A model generated the notes under the pieces. That model saw only the letters and a program-made list of their open reading frames with translations, had not been told where the DNA came from and did no database searches. From Bacillus cereus (GTDB taxonomy: Bacteria > Bacillota > Bacilli > Bacillales > Bacillaceae_G): a stretch of DNA of 64,000 nucleotides. This document shows positions 28,335-39,118 of the stretch, piece after piece. The stretch covers positions 22,914 to 86,913 of the forward strand of contig NZ_NUOT01000009.1 of the NCBI RefSeq assembly GCF_002584535.1, written 5' to 3'. Made by a program: the position numbers and the translations under genes. Position 1 is the first letter of the stretch. Each line of letters opens with the position of its first letter.

Positions 28335-30088
28335 TATATGCCTCCCTTCTCAACTAACGCTTCTAACTGCTGACTTTCATACATCTCTTTATACCAACCT
28401 TCTTGCCCCATTAGTTGTTCATGCGTACCACGCTCTACAATTTTCCCTTCATCAACAACAAGAATAAGATTTGCATGTTGGATAGCACTTAATCTGTGTG
28501 CTGTAATTATTGTTGTTTTTTGTGCTCTTTCTCGTTTCAATGCCGTTAAAATTGTTTCTTCTGTTTTTGCATCAACTGCAGATAAACAATCGTCTAAAAT
28601 TAAAATTTCAGCATTTGTTAATAAAGCACGTGCAATTGAAATCCGCTGTTTTTGTCCACCTGATAAAGAAACCCCGCGTTCCCCTACTACCGTGTCATAC
28701 CTTTCTGGAAATTGCATAATATCATCATGAATACAAGCAATATTCGCAGCATGCGTAATGTCTTTATGCATAGCATCCACCTTTCCAAATGCAATATTTT
28801 CACCTATACTTGCTGAAAATAAGAAATGGTCTTGAGGGACATACGAAATAGCCGATCGAATACCGTGAAGCGTCATATCACGAATATCTTTTCCTCCAAC
28901 TTGCAATGCTCCATTAAAATGATCATATTCTCGAATTAAACATTTTAGTAATGTCGTTTTCCCTGCACCAGTTCGGCCAACAATACCTAATGTTTCACCC
29001 TTTTTTAGCGTAAAATGAATATCTTCTAAATTAATTATTTCATTTTTCTTATAGGAAAATGTATCGATTGCAAACGTAATGTCACCGCTTGCTACATTTT
29101 GTACTGCGCTCTCCTTATTCACCACATCTGAAGTTTGAGATAATATTTTTTCCACACGGTCATATGAAGCACGACCACGTTCCATAATATTAAATAGCCA
29201 ACCAAATGCAAGCATCGGCCAAACAAGTGTCCCTAAATATGTTGTAAATGTAATTAATTCACCAACTGTCAGTTCTCCACGAACAACTAATAGTGATCCA
29301 TAACATACAGCGATTAAGAATGAAAAACCGACAATAAGAGAAATTGTTGGATCAAATAGTGAATCGATACGTGCAACTAACATATTTTTATGTACAACAT
29401 CTTCTGATTTTTTTCTAAATGCTTGTAAATCTTCCTTTTCTTGACCGAGTGAACGAATCACTTTCATCCCACTCATGCTTTCTTGGACTTTATCATTGAT
29501 CTCAGAAAACGCTTGCTGTGCTTTATGAAAGCGTCTATGTAATAAAGTACCATAATAATTAGTTGAAATCGCTACAATCGGCATTGGAATTAGACTTAAC
29601 AATGTTAACTTCCAACTAATTGTAAGTCCCATAGCCACAAGTACACATCCACCTACGGCTAACGAATCCACAAGTGTCAAAACGCCCGACCCAGCTGTTT
29701 GTTGAATTGCTTGAATATCATTCGTTGCATGTGCCATTAAGTCCCCTGTACGATGTGATTGATAAAATGACGGACTCATGTTTGTAAAATGTTCATATAA
29801 TTTCTTTCTTAATTGGCGTGCGAGCTTTAAAGAAGATCCAAAAATCATAATACGCCATATGTAACGTAATATATACATTGTAATCCCAACAACTACTAAA
29901 AGAACAACCCACTTTAACAACTTTTCAAATGTTAGCGTCTGGTTGTTAATTTCGTCTACAATAATCCCAATGACTTTTGGTGCCACAAGCTCAAGAAGTG
30001 CTACGCCAAACAACAAAATAATCCCCGTTATATACGCCCGTTTTTCTTGTTTAAAAAACCACGCTAAATTAAAAAATACTTTCATCAT
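28334..30088 (-). CDS. Multidrug-type ABC exporter half, degenerate-site subunit
   Basis: 584 residues: six membrane helices and ATPase with Walker A GRTGAGKTT, signature LSGGQKQRISIARALL, Walker B EILILDDCLSAVDAKTEE in which the catalytic Glu is Asp, and H-loop ITAHRLSAI. The intact signature here serves the active site of the partner. Start at 30088 is chosen for the GGGGAGGAGG site; the longer frame to 30172 precedes it. First gene of a two-gene operon. Confidence 0.9.
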   Translation of the reverse strand: MMKVFFNLAWFFKQEKRAYITGIILLFGVALLELVAPKVIGIIVDEINNQTLTFEKLLKWVVLLVVVGITMYILRYIWRIMIFGSSLKLARQLRKKLYEHFTNMSPSFYQSHRTGDLMAHATNDIQAIQQTAGSGVLTLVDSLAVGGCVLVAMGLTISWKLTLLSLIPMPIVAISTNYYGTLLHRRFHKAQQAFSEINDKVQESMSGMKVIRSLGQEKEDLQAFRKKSEDVVHKNMLVARIDSLFDPTISLIVGFSFLIAVCYGSLLVVRGELTVGELITFTTYLGTLVWPMLAFGWLFNIMERGRASYDRVEKILSQTSDVVNKESAVQNVASGDITFAIDTFSYKKNEIINLEDIHFTLKKGETLGIVGRTGAGKTTLLKCLIREYDHFNGALQVGGKDIRDMTLHGIRSAISYVPQDHFLFSASIGENIAFGKVDAMHKDITHAANIACIHDDIMQFPERYDTVVGERGVSLSGGQKQRISIARALLTNAEILILDDCLSAVDAKTEETILTALKRERAQKTTIITAHRLSAIQHANLILVVDEGKIVERGTHEQLMGQEGWYKEMYESQQLEALVEKGGI

Positions 30089-30169
30089 ATCCTCCTCCCC
30101 TGAAATGAGCGATGTTTTCAGTGTATCAAAATCACAGAATTTTTTAAAGTTTTCAACACTAAAGTTTTC

Positions 30170-30202
30170 CAAAAAGAAAGGACACTCTTATCGAGTGTCC
30201 CT
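30170..30202 (-). terminator. Terminator of yneF
   Basis: GGACACTC/GAGTGTCC hairpin followed on the minus strand by TTTCTTTTT. Confidence 0.85.
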
Positions 30203-30209
30203 TTAGCGC

Positions 30210-30431
30210 TTATTTCATTTGTTGCTTGTTCATTGCGCTCATCATTTGATTGATTTTCTTTTGGGATGGTTTTTGTCCCATTTGCATCATCATCATTTTT
30301 AACATTTGTTCATTGATTGGTGGATTTTTTTGTAAATAATTCATCATATATTTGCGGGCGATGAAAAATCCTAACGCCACGCCTGCTACTAGTGCTAATA
30401 CGCCCACTAGAACAACTACCCAAATTGACAT
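30210..30431 (-). CDS. yneF: YneF family membrane protein (UPF0154)
   Basis: 73 residues: one N-terminal membrane helix (residues 4-26, glycine-rich, [13 protein letters not shown]) and a Met/Lys/Gln-rich cytosolic tail ([20 protein letters not shown]). It matches the UPF0154/YneF family in length and pattern. Position after sirA and tkt is as in B. subtilis. Function unknown. Confidence 0.92.
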   Translation of the reverse strand: MSIWVVVLVGVLALVAGVALGFFIARKYMMNYLQKNPPINEQMLKMMMMQMGQKPSQKKINQMMSAMNKQQMK

Positions 30432-30509
30432 ATATTTTCCTCCTTCATGTTGTCTACCTTACAGTGTACTAAAACCTTTTCAATAAGACAAGATTGTATT
30501 CGACATTTT

Positions 30510-30950
30510 TTACACATATGTTCGCGCTTGTTTCAAAGGATTTAGCCAACCATACTTTTTATTCTCATAATCCATTGCCAAAAATGTCAATTCACATTTC
30601 CTAAGAACCTCAAAGAAAGTCGTTTCCATCGATACATTCCCAAATGTATTCATTTGAATATATTGTGATTTCACCGTTATTTCCCCATATTCTGCACCCG
30701 TAGATAATATGTGCGTATGGTGTATTCTCTTATACTTTCCAACACTACGTAATGCTTGTTCTAATTTATGGTGAATTTTCATTACTTGTAATGGCATCGT
30801 AATATACATCATCTGCTTATATAACACTTTCTTTTCCGAAAGGGAACCAGATTCTGAAAATCGAGCAAATAAATCGAAAAACAAATACTCCCGACCAAAG
30901 TATGCCTTCGCAATATCTTCTTGAATTAAATACAATTCATACGTTTTCAT
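30510..30950 (-). CDS. sirA: Sporulation inhibitor of replication SirA
   Basis: 146 residues from MKTYELYLIQEDIAKAYFGR. SirA (YneE) binds DnaA domain I at the onset of sporulation and stops new rounds of replication; expression is under Spo0A control in B. subtilis. Recognised by the YFGREYLFFDLF motif and by order tkt-sirA-yneF. The ATG at 30950 is preferred to a frame opening at 31061, which overlaps the tkt terminator. Confidence 0.9.
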   Translation of the reverse strand: MKTYELYLIQEDIAKAYFGREYLFFDLFARFSESGSLSEKKVLYKQMMYITMPLQVMKIHHKLEQALRSVGKYKRIHHTHILSTGAEYGEITVKSQYIQMNTFGNVSMETTFFEVLRKCELTFLAMDYENKKYGWLNPLKQARTYV

Positions 30951-31068
30951 ACTTTCCCTCCCGCACTGGACAACCTTTTTCTCTACATTATATAAAAGAT
31001 AATATGCAATGATTGTCTGACTGCGGAGAAAGAAAAAACTTTTTCTGTCGAATAAACTCATTTACATA

Positions 31069-31099
31069 GAAAAATCTCTCCATGCCGGAGAGATTTTTC
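31069..31099 (-). terminator. Terminator of tkt
   Basis: AAAAATCTCTCC/GGAGAGATTTTT hairpin with a 4-nt loop, 9 bp downstream of the tkt stop. Confidence 0.9.
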
Positions 31100-31107
31100 A
31101 CAAATCA

Positions 31108-33108
31108 TTAAAGCATTTCTTTTACTTTACGAACAACATTTTCTACAGTGAATCCATACTCTTCCATAATCTTTTCACCAGGAGCAGAAGCACCAAATGT
31201 ATCGATACCTAACACATCTCCCTCAAGACCAACGTAACGGTGCCATCCGAAAGTAGCACCCATTTCGATTGCGAAGCGTTTTGTTACTGCTTTTGGTAAT
31301 ACAGATTCTTTATATTCAGCAGATTGTGCTTCAAAGCGATCCATAGATGGCATGCTGACAACAGCTGCATCAACACCATTTTCTGCTAATACTTTTTGCG
31401 CTTCAACCGCTAAACTTACTTCAGAACCACTTGCAAGTAAGATTACATCAGCAGTTTCTTTCTTGCTTGCAGAAATTACATACGCACCTTTTGCAACTTT
31501 TTCATACGTATCGTCTAATGCACCTTCTAATGTTGGAAGATCTTGACGAGTTAAGATTAATGCAGTTGGTTTGTTTGTAGATTCTAAAGCCAATTTCCAA
31601 GCTGCAACTGACTCGTTACCGTCAGCAGGACGAAGAACAGATACGTTTGGCATCGCACGAAGCGCCGCTAATTGTTCAACTGGTTCATGCGTTGGTCCAT
31701 CTTCTCCAACAGCGATACTGTCATGTGTAAACACATATGTTACAGGCAATTGCATTAATGCTGCAAGACGGATTGCTGGACGTAAGTAATCAGAGAATAC
31801 GAAGAACGTACCACCGTAAGTTTTTAAGCCACCATGAAGCGCGATACCGTTCATTGCTGCGCCCATTGCGAACTCACGTACACCGTACCAAATGTTTTTA
31901 CCACTGTAGTCAGCTCTTGTGAAGTCTTTTTCGTTATTCATGTATGTTTTGTTAGAACCAGCAAGGTCTGCAGATCCACCAAAGAATGATGGTACAGCTT
32001 CTGCAATCGCGTTAATTACAGTACCTGAAGAAGAACGAGTTGCTGTTTTTGATCCTAATTCATAAGTTGGTAAGTTTTTATCCCAACCTTCTGGAAGAAG
32101 ACCTTTCATTGCTGCTTGTAATTCATTAGCTAATTCTGGATATGCTTGTGCATATTCACCAAGCATTGTATTCCATTCAGTTTGAGCTGTTTCGCCAACA
32201 TCTTGTACCGTTTTACGGAAGTTCTCATATACTTCTTCTGATACATGGAAGTCTTGTTCAGCCGTCCAAGCATACGCTTCTTTTGTTAATTTTGTTTCGT
32301 CTACACCTAGTGGAGAACCGTGTGAAGCTGATTTTCCTGATTTATTTGGAGAACCGAAACCGATTGTTGTTCTTACTTCAATTAGCGTTGGGCGGTTTTC
32401 ATCAGCTTTTGCTTCCTCAATCGCTTTTGCAATCGCTTCAACATCGTTTCCATCCTCAACACGGATTACTTGCCAGCCGTATGCTTTATAACGATCTTCT
32501 ACACTTTCAGAGAATGAGCGATTTAAATCACCATCTAATGAAATATCGTTAGAATCATATAATACAACAAGGCGACCTAATCCTAAGTGAGCAGCTAATG
32601 AAGATGCTTCAGCAGAAACGCCTTCCATTAAATCACCATCACCGCAAATTGCATATGTATAATGATCAACTACGTTGTATGCATCACGGTTATACTTCGC
32701 TGCTAAATGTCTCTCAGCCATTGCCATACCAACTGCTGTTGAAATACCTTGTCCAAGTGGACCAGTTGTTGCATCTACGCCTGCTGTATGACCATACTCA
32801 GGATGTCCTGGAGTTTTACTTCCCCATTGGCGGAAGTTCTTTAAATCATCCATTGTTACATCGTAACCAGATAGATGAAGTAAACTGTATAATAACATTG
32901 AACCATGACCTGCAGATAATACGAAACGATCACGGTTAAACCACGTTGGGTTATTTGGATTATGTTTCATAAATTGCGTCCATAATGTATAAGCCATTGG
33001 TGCTGCACCCATTGGCATTCCTGGATGACCAGAGTTTGCTTTTTCAATCGCATCAATGGATAATGTGCGAATCGTGTTGATAGAAAGTTGTTCGATTGAA
33101 TGTGACAT
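31108..33108 (-). CDS. tkt: Transketolase
   Basis: Thiamine-diphosphate enzyme of the non-oxidative pentose phosphate pathway, moving two-carbon units between sugar phosphates. 666 residues, the usual length. Motifs seen: [18 protein letters not shown] at the N-terminus, the thiamine-binding [13 protein letters not shown], and the pyrimidine-domain [16 protein letters not shown]. Start at 33108 ([14 protein letters not shown]) has GAAGGGAAG upstream. A TATAAT on the minus strand at 33175-33180 is a likely -10 box. Confidence 0.98.
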   Translation of the reverse strand: MSHSIEQLSINTIRTLSIDAIEKANSGHPGMPMGAAPMAYTLWTQFMKHNPNNPTWFNRDRFVLSAGHGSMLLYSLLHLSGYDVTMDDLKNFRQWGSKTPGHPEYGHTAGVDATTGPLGQGISTAVGMAMAERHLAAKYNRDAYNVVDHYTYAICGDGDLMEGVSAEASSLAAHLGLGRLVVLYDSNDISLDGDLNRSFSESVEDRYKAYGWQVIRVEDGNDVEAIAKAIEEAKADENRPTLIEVRTTIGFGSPNKSGKSASHGSPLGVDETKLTKEAYAWTAEQDFHVSEEVYENFRKTVQDVGETAQTEWNTMLGEYAQAYPELANELQAAMKGLLPEGWDKNLPTYELGSKTATRSSSGTVINAIAEAVPSFFGGSADLAGSNKTYMNNEKDFTRADYSGKNIWYGVREFAMGAAMNGIALHGGLKTYGGTFFVFSDYLRPAIRLAALMQLPVTYVFTHDSIAVGEDGPTHEPVEQLAALRAMPNVSVLRPADGNESVAAWKLALESTNKPTALILTRQDLPTLEGALDDTYEKVAKGAYVISASKKETADVILLASGSEVSLAVEAQKVLAENGVDAAVVSMPSMDRFEAQSAEYKESVLPKAVTKRFAIEMGATFGWHRYVGLEGDVLGIDTFGASAPGEKIMEEYGFTVENVVRKVKEML

Positions 33109-33180
33109 GCTATTCTTCCCTTCGCTTATATTAGTAAACGTTTTACACATTTATATGATAGCTTCCCACGCAAGATTATA

Positions 33181-33457
33181 CAACATGTATCGACAAATAT
33201 GTTGATGTTTTTTCGAGTTTGTTCAAAAAAAATACGAAATTCCACAATGTATAGGGTTTCAATCTGCTATACTTTTTTATTATTCATTTATTAACAATAA
33301 AGGGAATTATCTATATTTTTTATACGTGACTCGTAAAAATTTTTAGCAAATATTCTATCCACTCCATATCGTCCCCTCTATTCACAACATATCATTAAAA
33401 TGAATATATATTAATTTTAATCGTATAGATTAAATAAAAACGGAGGAATGCGAAATA
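33181..33457. other. Intergenic region upstream of tkt and of the 99-residue gene
   Basis: Part of the 349-bp gap between divergent genes. AT-rich with no ORF. Holds the presumed promoters of both genes; no repeat or riboswitch-like fold recognised. Confidence 0.4.
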
Positions 33458-33757
33458 ATGAGTGAAGGAATAGCTTCTTACACCTTTATAATGGTTTTGA
33501 CCCTCATTTCAATTCTTTCTATTTATTTTTCAGTCAAATTAAAATCACCCCATAAATACATCCCAGGTGTCCTCATGCTTATTTTCTCCAGCGCTACATT
33601 TTGCATACTATATTTTGATCAGGGCGCAATTATAATAAGTGAAGGATTAGGATATCTATATAGTTTCATGGCGATCCTCTTGTTTTTTATTGCCGTTATT
33701 TCTTTATTTATTGCAACTGCTATTTCTTTTATTTCAGCTTTATTTAGAAAAAAATAA
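33458..33757 (+). CDS. Small membrane protein, unknown function
   Basis: 99 residues with three predicted membrane helices (about 7-27, 36-53, 65-92) and a basic end (FRKK). CGGAGG lies 12 nt upstream of ATG, a slightly long spacing. It interrupts the ynzC-tkt order seen in B. subtilis and points the other way. Family not recognised. 33758-33958 downstream holds no gene I can support. Confidence 0.55.
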   Translation: MSEGIASYTFIMVLTLISILSIYFSVKLKSPHKYIPGVLMLIFSSATFCILYFDQGAIIISEGLGYLYSFMAILLFFIAVISLFIATAISFISALFRKK

Positions 33758-33958
33758 TGTTTTTATATGTGGTCACCCCGATGGAAAAAAGATTACATTC
33801 AAAAATGCAAAAGGTATCCTTCATTATCTTTCACTTTATGAAGGAATTTAGCCAAAGAGTCTAATTCTGAACAAAAACGAGCAAAATAAGTGAACCACTA
33901 TTCCTGCCCCCTTCTTCTCGTTTTTGGTAATACCATAATAAACAATTCTATTAAAATC

Positions 33959-33983
33959 AAAAAAGATGGGCTTCGCCCATCTT

Positions 33984-33985
<2 letters not shown>
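33959..33985 (-). terminator. Terminator of ynzC
   Basis: AAAGATGGGC TTCG GCCCATCTTT hairpin with a UUCG-type loop and a T-run on the minus strand. Confidence 0.92.
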
Positions 33986-34241
<256 letters not shown>

Positions 34242-34268
34242 TTAAAACTGATTATTATCATACAATAG

Positions 34269-34946
<678 letters not shown>

Positions 34947-34986
34947 TCAATTTTTACTTTAGTGTATCACAAATCACTTTTTTGTT

Positions 34987-35026
34987 CGAACTTATGTTTG
35001 TAGAATGTTTTTTCCCATGTTATACT
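34987..35026 (+). promoter_or_regulatory. LexA box and lexA promoter
   Basis: CGAACTTATGTTTG (34987-35000) matches the Gram-positive SOS box CGAAC-N4-GTTCG with one difference. It overlaps the -35 hexamer TTGTAG (34998-35003) of a promoter with TATACT (35021-35026), 17 bp spacing. The box also lies upstream of divergent yneB, so LexA would repress both. Confidence 0.85.
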
Positions 35027-35067
35027 TATAAGTAAGAAAATTGAAAGAAAACGAGGTGTTAAAAAAC

Positions 35068-35688
35068 ATGGAAAAGTTAACAAAACGCCAGCAAGACATT
35101 CTCGACTTCATTAAGCTAAAAGTACAAGAAAAAGGTTATCCACCTTCCGTACGCGAAATTGGTCAAGCGGTTGGCCTTGCTTCTAGTTCTACGGTGCACG
35201 GACATTTATCACGTCTAGAAGAAAAAGGTTATATTCGACGTGATCCAACAAAACCGAGAGCTATTGAAATTTTAGGAGAAGTAAAAATCGAAACAGAAAC
35301 ACAATCAGTTGTTCAAGTCCCAATTGTCGGAAAAGTTACAGCTGGTTTACCAATTACAGCAGTTGAAAGTGTAGAAGAGCATTTCCCACTACCTGCAAGC
35401 GTTGTTGCTGGAGCAGATCAAGTGTTTATGTTACGAATTTCTGGGGATAGCATGATTGAAGCAGGTATCTTAGACGGAGATTTAGTTGTTGTTCGTCAGC
35501 AACATTCTGCATATAACGGAGAAATTGTCGTTGCTTTAACAGAAGATAACGAAGCAACTGTAAAACGTTTTTACAAAGAAAAAGATCACTTCCGTTTACA
35601 ACCTGAAAACTCTTCTTTAGAACCCATCATTTTAGATAGAGTTTCTGTTATCGGAAAAGTAATCGGTGTATATCGTGATTTACATTAA
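35068..35688 (+). CDS. lexA: SOS repressor LexA
   Basis: 206 residues. N-terminal winged helix (1-70), self-cleavage site Ala92-Gly93 in KVTAGLP, catalytic Ser128 ([10 protein letters not shown]) and Lys166 (EATVKRF). Represses DNA-damage genes until activated RecA triggers self-cleavage. Start at 35068 (MEKLTKRQQ) with CGAGGTG upstream; the codons from 35041 would include that site. It has a LexA box in its own promoter, so it is autoregulated. Confidence 0.98.
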   Translation: MEKLTKRQQDILDFIKLKVQEKGYPPSVREIGQAVGLASSSTVHGHLSRLEEKGYIRRDPTKPRAIEILGEVKIETETQSVVQVPIVGKVTAGLPITAVESVEEHFPLPASVVAGADQVFMLRISGDSMIEAGILDGDLVVVRQQHSAYNGEIVVALTEDNEATVKRFYKEKDHFRLQPENSSLEPIILDRVSVIGKVIGVYRDLH

Positions 35689-35717
35689 AAATAGACCAGT
35701 TAGCCTGGTCTATTTTT
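35687..35717 (+). terminator. Terminator of lexA
   Basis: AAAAATAGACCAG/CTGGTCTATTTTT-type hairpin directly after the stop codon. Confidence 0.88.
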
Positions 35718-35820
35718 AATTCGATTCAATTGTATCGTCTCCTGCAGATGTTTGTCCGCTAATTTTCACTCTACCATTTCCTAGTGTTACATTTCTTTAA
35801 ACCAAATCAGTTAAATACTC

Positions 35821-35848
35821 ACGTTTTTCCATGGCTATGAAAAAACGT
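35821..35848. repeat. Inverted repeat of unknown role
   Basis: ACGTTTTTCCAT and ATGAAAAAACGT are complementary in 11 of 12 positions around a 4-bp centre. No T-run follows on either strand, so it is not a plain terminator. It lies in the gap between lexA and the YfmQ-like gene. A short minus-strand frame at about 35717-35797 there may be another gene remnant. Confidence 0.4.
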
Positions 35849-35959
35849 AACAACGGGGATATCTACTCTAAGTCCTTCGCCCCCATATGCTATTTCAAGA
35901 ATGTTACTTTTTAACATTTCATATGTAATAAAAAAAAGACCGTCTCTTTAACGATCTCT

Positions 35960-36382
35960 TTAAGCTAAATTTCCGGCTACTAACATTGAACAATTTTGAA
36001 GGCTTTTAGAACGTAGACTATACGCGACCACTTTCTTCTTATACTGCTTGACTACATCAACGTGATCGTCATACCTGTACACAGAAAACCTAACATCATT
36101 TTTCCCTTTTTTCGTATCAATAACCAATGGCGTTCCACTGCTGTGTGGAGGAAAATAATATTTTTCTAAAAATATCGCTTCGTTAAAATAATCAACAATT
36201 TGAATTTTTTCTTCCCCTTCTAAACGCTTTCCATCAATCGTTACGGTAACAGCCTCATTATTCAATTGCGGGTGCAGTTCAAATCTACCGATAATAGACT
36301 CTATAACAGAAGTGGGCATACTCGTCACTACTATTTTTAAAGCACCGAAAAGAATTAACATAACTATAAACCAAGTCGTCAT
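35960..36382 (-). CDS. YfmQ-like protein
   Basis: 140 residues: N-terminal membrane anchor (residues 3-20), then an extracytoplasmic beta-rich domain with TVTIDGKRLEGEEKIQIVDY, NEAIFLEKYYFPP and VYRYDDHVDVVKQYKKKVVA. It resembles the YfmQ family of the B. cereus group and B. subtilis; function unknown. The assignment is from pattern memory. Confidence 0.6.
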   Translation of the reverse strand: MTTWFIVMLILFGALKIVVTSMPTSVIESIIGRFELHPQLNNEAVTVTIDGKRLEGEEKIQIVDYFNEAIFLEKYYFPPHSSGTPLVIDTKKGKNDVRFSVYRYDDHVDVVKQYKKKVVAYSLRSKSLQNCSMLVAGNLA

Positions 36383-36477
36383 ATTTTATCCTCCTCATCA
36401 TATTCTAAATTCACATTATTACATTAATAATATTACCATAGTGTAATTAGTTAATTTTTGTACATTGTGTGAAACTT

Positions 36478-36629
36478 AATATAGTGAAGCTTCCATCAGT
36501 GGGGGAGAGCTTTATCTCTCACTGATGGAAGGCCTTCACCAGTCCAGCTCTTTTACGAGCAGTTATCAATTCATTCCCCTATGAACCTTAAGCTGTAGTG
36601 CTTACTGCCCATGGATAGTGGGATAAAAT
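36478..36629 (+). repeat. bcr1-like repeat, full-length copy
   Basis: About 150 bp running from ATAGTGAAGCTTCCATCAGT to TACTGCCCATGGATAGTGGG plus ATAAA. Contains a 10-bp stem TCCATCAGTG/CACTGATGGA. Both ends match the copy at 40.1 kb, and the right end matches those at 16.4 and 38.0 kb. No ORF inside. The remainder of 36383-36785 has no gene I can support. Confidence 0.65.
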
Positions 36630-36785
36630 TATGCAGAAATGTCAACAGTACTTCGTAATCTTACCACATCTTGAGAAAGCTAAGACTCAATAAATTCCTC
36701 AAAATAAAAGGATGCATTTTTCATATTTAATTATGAAAAGTAATATTTCCCTTTTTAAGCTGAGCGGTTAATGCAGCCTTATATA

Positions 36786-37838
36786 CTAAAGAGATTTACG
36801 GAACAATTCTAGTACATCTTTCATAACAAAAGGACCATCTTTTTTTACATGCTCAGCAAATTCAGAAACGAGACGCAATGTTTTAACACTTTCAATTGGA
36901 TGACCACCTGATGCACTTTCAGCAGAAAGCATAACCGCATTCGTTCCATCCAGTACAGCCTGGAATACATCAGTCACCTCAGCTCTTGTAGGAATAGAAT
37001 GATCCACCATAGATTGAAGCATTTGCGTCGCTGTAATCACATATGTATTTGTTCGATTGCACTCATGAATCATCATTTTTTGCAAAAGCGGAATAAATTG
37101 ATACGGTAATTCCACACCTAAATCCCCCCTTGCAATCATAATTCCATCCGCTTCTTTGCACATATCTTGAAAATTCTCGATTGCTTCTATCGTTTCTATT
37201 TTTGCAATTAAATTGGGGGAAGTTTCTTTATATTGATGTATAAAGTTTCGAATTTCCTTTATATGAGAAGGTTTTCTAACAAATGAACACGCAATAAAAT
37301 CCACACCCTCACCTAGAAGAAACCGAATATCTTTTTGATCCTTCTCCGTAATAGCCGGCAAGCTAACGTTTGCTCCTGGTAAATTCACCCCTTTATGCGA
37401 AGCGATATCGCCACCTATTTTCACTTTCGTTTCTATTTTTTCCATACTAACTTTTTCAACAATTAATTCAACTTGTCCATCGTTAATAAGGATTCTATTT
37501 CCAACTTTCACATCATTAGCAATCCCAGAATAATCAACACTCGCTCCTTCTTTACTTCCAGTAACGGATTGAGTATATAAAATAAAAGGATCCTCCGCTT
37601 GAAGGGTAATTTGTTCCTCCTTGATTACACCCAATCTTATTTTAGGCCCTTGTAAATCACCTAGGATTTTTATGGAATCATCTAAAGACTTTACTAAATG
37701 AATTATTTCTTGATGACTTTCATGTGAACCGTGTGATAGATTTAACCGAACAATTTTCATACCCTGTTTTATTAACTGAGCTAATGTCTCTTTATTATTG
37801 CTTGCTGGACCAATTGTACAAATTCGATCGATTGTCAT
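36786..37838 (-). CDS. Short pyruvate kinase (second copy type)
   Basis: 350 residues, covering only the A and B domains of pyruvate kinase: KIVRLNLSHGSHESHQ, KILGDLQGPKIRLG, catalytic-lysine region SFVRKPSHI, metal-binding LIAKIETIEAIENF and IMIARGDLGVELP, and the family signature end ATQMLQSM. The allosteric C domain and the extra PEP-utiliser domain of the main Bacillus enzyme (585 residues) are missing, so it should not respond to the usual effectors. Start at 37838 with GGATGGTGG upstream. Stands alone, not beside pfkA. Confidence 0.85.
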   Translation of the reverse strand: MTIDRICTIGPASNNKETLAQLIKQGMKIVRLNLSHGSHESHQEIIHLVKSLDDSIKILGDLQGPKIRLGVIKEEQITLQAEDPFILYTQSVTGSKEGASVDYSGIANDVKVGNRILINDGQVELIVEKVSMEKIETKVKIGGDIASHKGVNLPGANVSLPAITEKDQKDIRFLLGEGVDFIACSFVRKPSHIKEIRNFIHQYKETSPNLIAKIETIEAIENFQDMCKEADGIMIARGDLGVELPYQFIPLLQKMMIHECNRTNTYVITATQMLQSMVDHSIPTRAEVTDVFQAVLDGTNAVMLSAESASGGHPIESVKTLRLVSEFAEHVKKDGPFVMKDVLELFRKSL

Positions 37839-37937
37839 ATTTCCACCATCCTTTTTAGCTATGATTCCCATATAAAATGAAAAAATAATATTTCTCATAC
37901 ATGATTTATAATTAAATACCTGTGCTAGCTTTTTTCT

Positions 37938-38063
37938 CCATCACCTACTGATTATTTCCCTTCACCAATTGGACTTTCACAGGCAGTTAATCTTCCTACC
38001 AACTTTTTCCCTTGCTGACTTTTGAGATAAGAGTTTTACTGGCCGCAAATAACGAGATAAATT
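37938..38063 (+). repeat. bcr1-like repeat, diverged copy
   Basis: Shares with the 36.5-kb copy the blocks CCTTCACCA, CAGTTA and the right end TTACTGGCCGCAAATAACGA followed by GATAAATT. More diverged than the others. Same orientation as the other three copies. Confidence 0.5.
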
Positions 38064-38085
38064 TATGTAGAAAAATAAGTATACG

Positions 38086-38128
38086 AAAAAGGGTAGTAAT
38101 TTCCTCTCATAGAAATCACTACCCTTTG
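38086..38128 (-). terminator. Terminator of the DUF2935 gene
   Basis: AAAGGGTAGT/ACTACCCTTT hairpin extended by ATTTC/GAAAT, followed on the minus strand by TTCG; located 80 bp after the stop. Confidence 0.75.
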
Positions 38129-38209
38129 CATGATGAAAAAGTGAGCTTTGCAGTAAACGTGTCTGATAGATACATGTTCTAGTATATAGTACTCTTGATG
38201 ACAGAACAC

Positions 38210-39118
38210 TTATTCCATCAATTGTTGCAATTGTTTTTGTTTCAATCTTTCTTCTAGCACATGAATCATAAATAAGAAATGTTCAGCTTCCCTTGTAACA
38301 TGATCAGCTAGTAACGGATTAATTACACTTTTAATTTGACATGTCTGGATAAGCTCTAATCCAGCTTTTTTGAAGTTCCTCAACTCAACTGTTGCATTTT
38401 CACTATCTTTATTCATCTTTCCAATAATCGGATATGTCGGTTGTTTTTGATACAACATTGATTCAACGTCTCTCGCTTGACCGAGTAGGACTTCAAAATC
38501 ATTACCAAATTTTAAAGCAGTATGAACTAAATTCCGCTCGGATTGATCAAGTAAAGAGGCAATAAAACGAGAGTGCTCCATCATAATTCTGAGCCAAAAC
38601 ACATTTTCACTTATTATCGCGTCCTGAATTGGATCCATTTTTCCTTCATTAAATTTCTGAAGGGTCCGTATAAAATATTCTGCTTCTCTGGCAACATGAT
38701 CTACTAATAATGGAAAATTGAAACCACTTACCTTACAATTAATAATCAAAATTAAAAGGTTTCTTTTATAATTACGAAATGCATAAACTAGTTGAATACT
38801 TTCTTCATTTAATTGCCTAACTGCTTGAACAGTTTGAGGAATAGAGAATGCTTTTTGTAAATGTCGATCAAAAAGATGATAAAACTGCTCTACTTGTTGA
38901 ATTAGATTTTTATCTTTCCGATTAAATCCTTCACTAAGAAAAAGTGCATGTTCCTTCATAATCCGTAACCAAAATTGATTTTCAGTTAAGGACCTTTCAA
39001 TACATAATTGTTCTGTTAATGATTCAGAAGGTGCAACTTTCAATTCCGGCGGAAGTAACATAGCCCGCTGTGTATCCATAACAAAGTGATCAGGAATAGG
39101 TTGTTGCCCTTTAGTCAT
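38210..39118 (-). CDS. DUF2935 protein (duplicated four-helix bundle)
   Basis: 302 residues made of two similar halves, each with a FWLRIM.EH motif (residues about 47-56 and 177-186) and a later LL.DHV.REAE motif (LLVDHVAREAEYF; LLADHVTREAEHF). The Glu/His pattern fits a metal-binding four-helix bundle. Family DUF2935, found in spore formers, function unknown. The ATG follows a G-rich ribosome binding site. Confidence 0.85.
   Translation of the reverse strand: MTKGQQPIPDHFVMDTQRAMLLPPELKVAPSESLTEQLCIERSLTENQFWLRIMKEHALFLSEGFNRKDKNLIQQVEQFYHLFDRHLQKAFSIPQTVQAVRQLNEESIQLVYAFRNYKRNLLILIINCKVSGFNFPLLVDHVAREAEYFIRTLQKFNEGKMDPIQDAIISENVFWLRIMMEHSRFIASLLDQSERNLVHTALKFGNDFEVLLGQARDVESMLYQKQPTYPIIGKMNKDSENATVELRNFKKAGLELIQTCQIKSVINPLLADHVTREAEHFLFMIHVLEERLKQKQLQQLME

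Noticed and set aside
32142-32939. Two leucine/histidine-rich plus-strand ORFs
   Set aside because: Antisense to transketolase, which is certain.
35717-35797. Minus-strand fragment (VTLGNGRVKISGQTSAGDD)
   Set aside because: Only about 26 codons, no start, overlaps the flank of the lexA terminator; too short to call.
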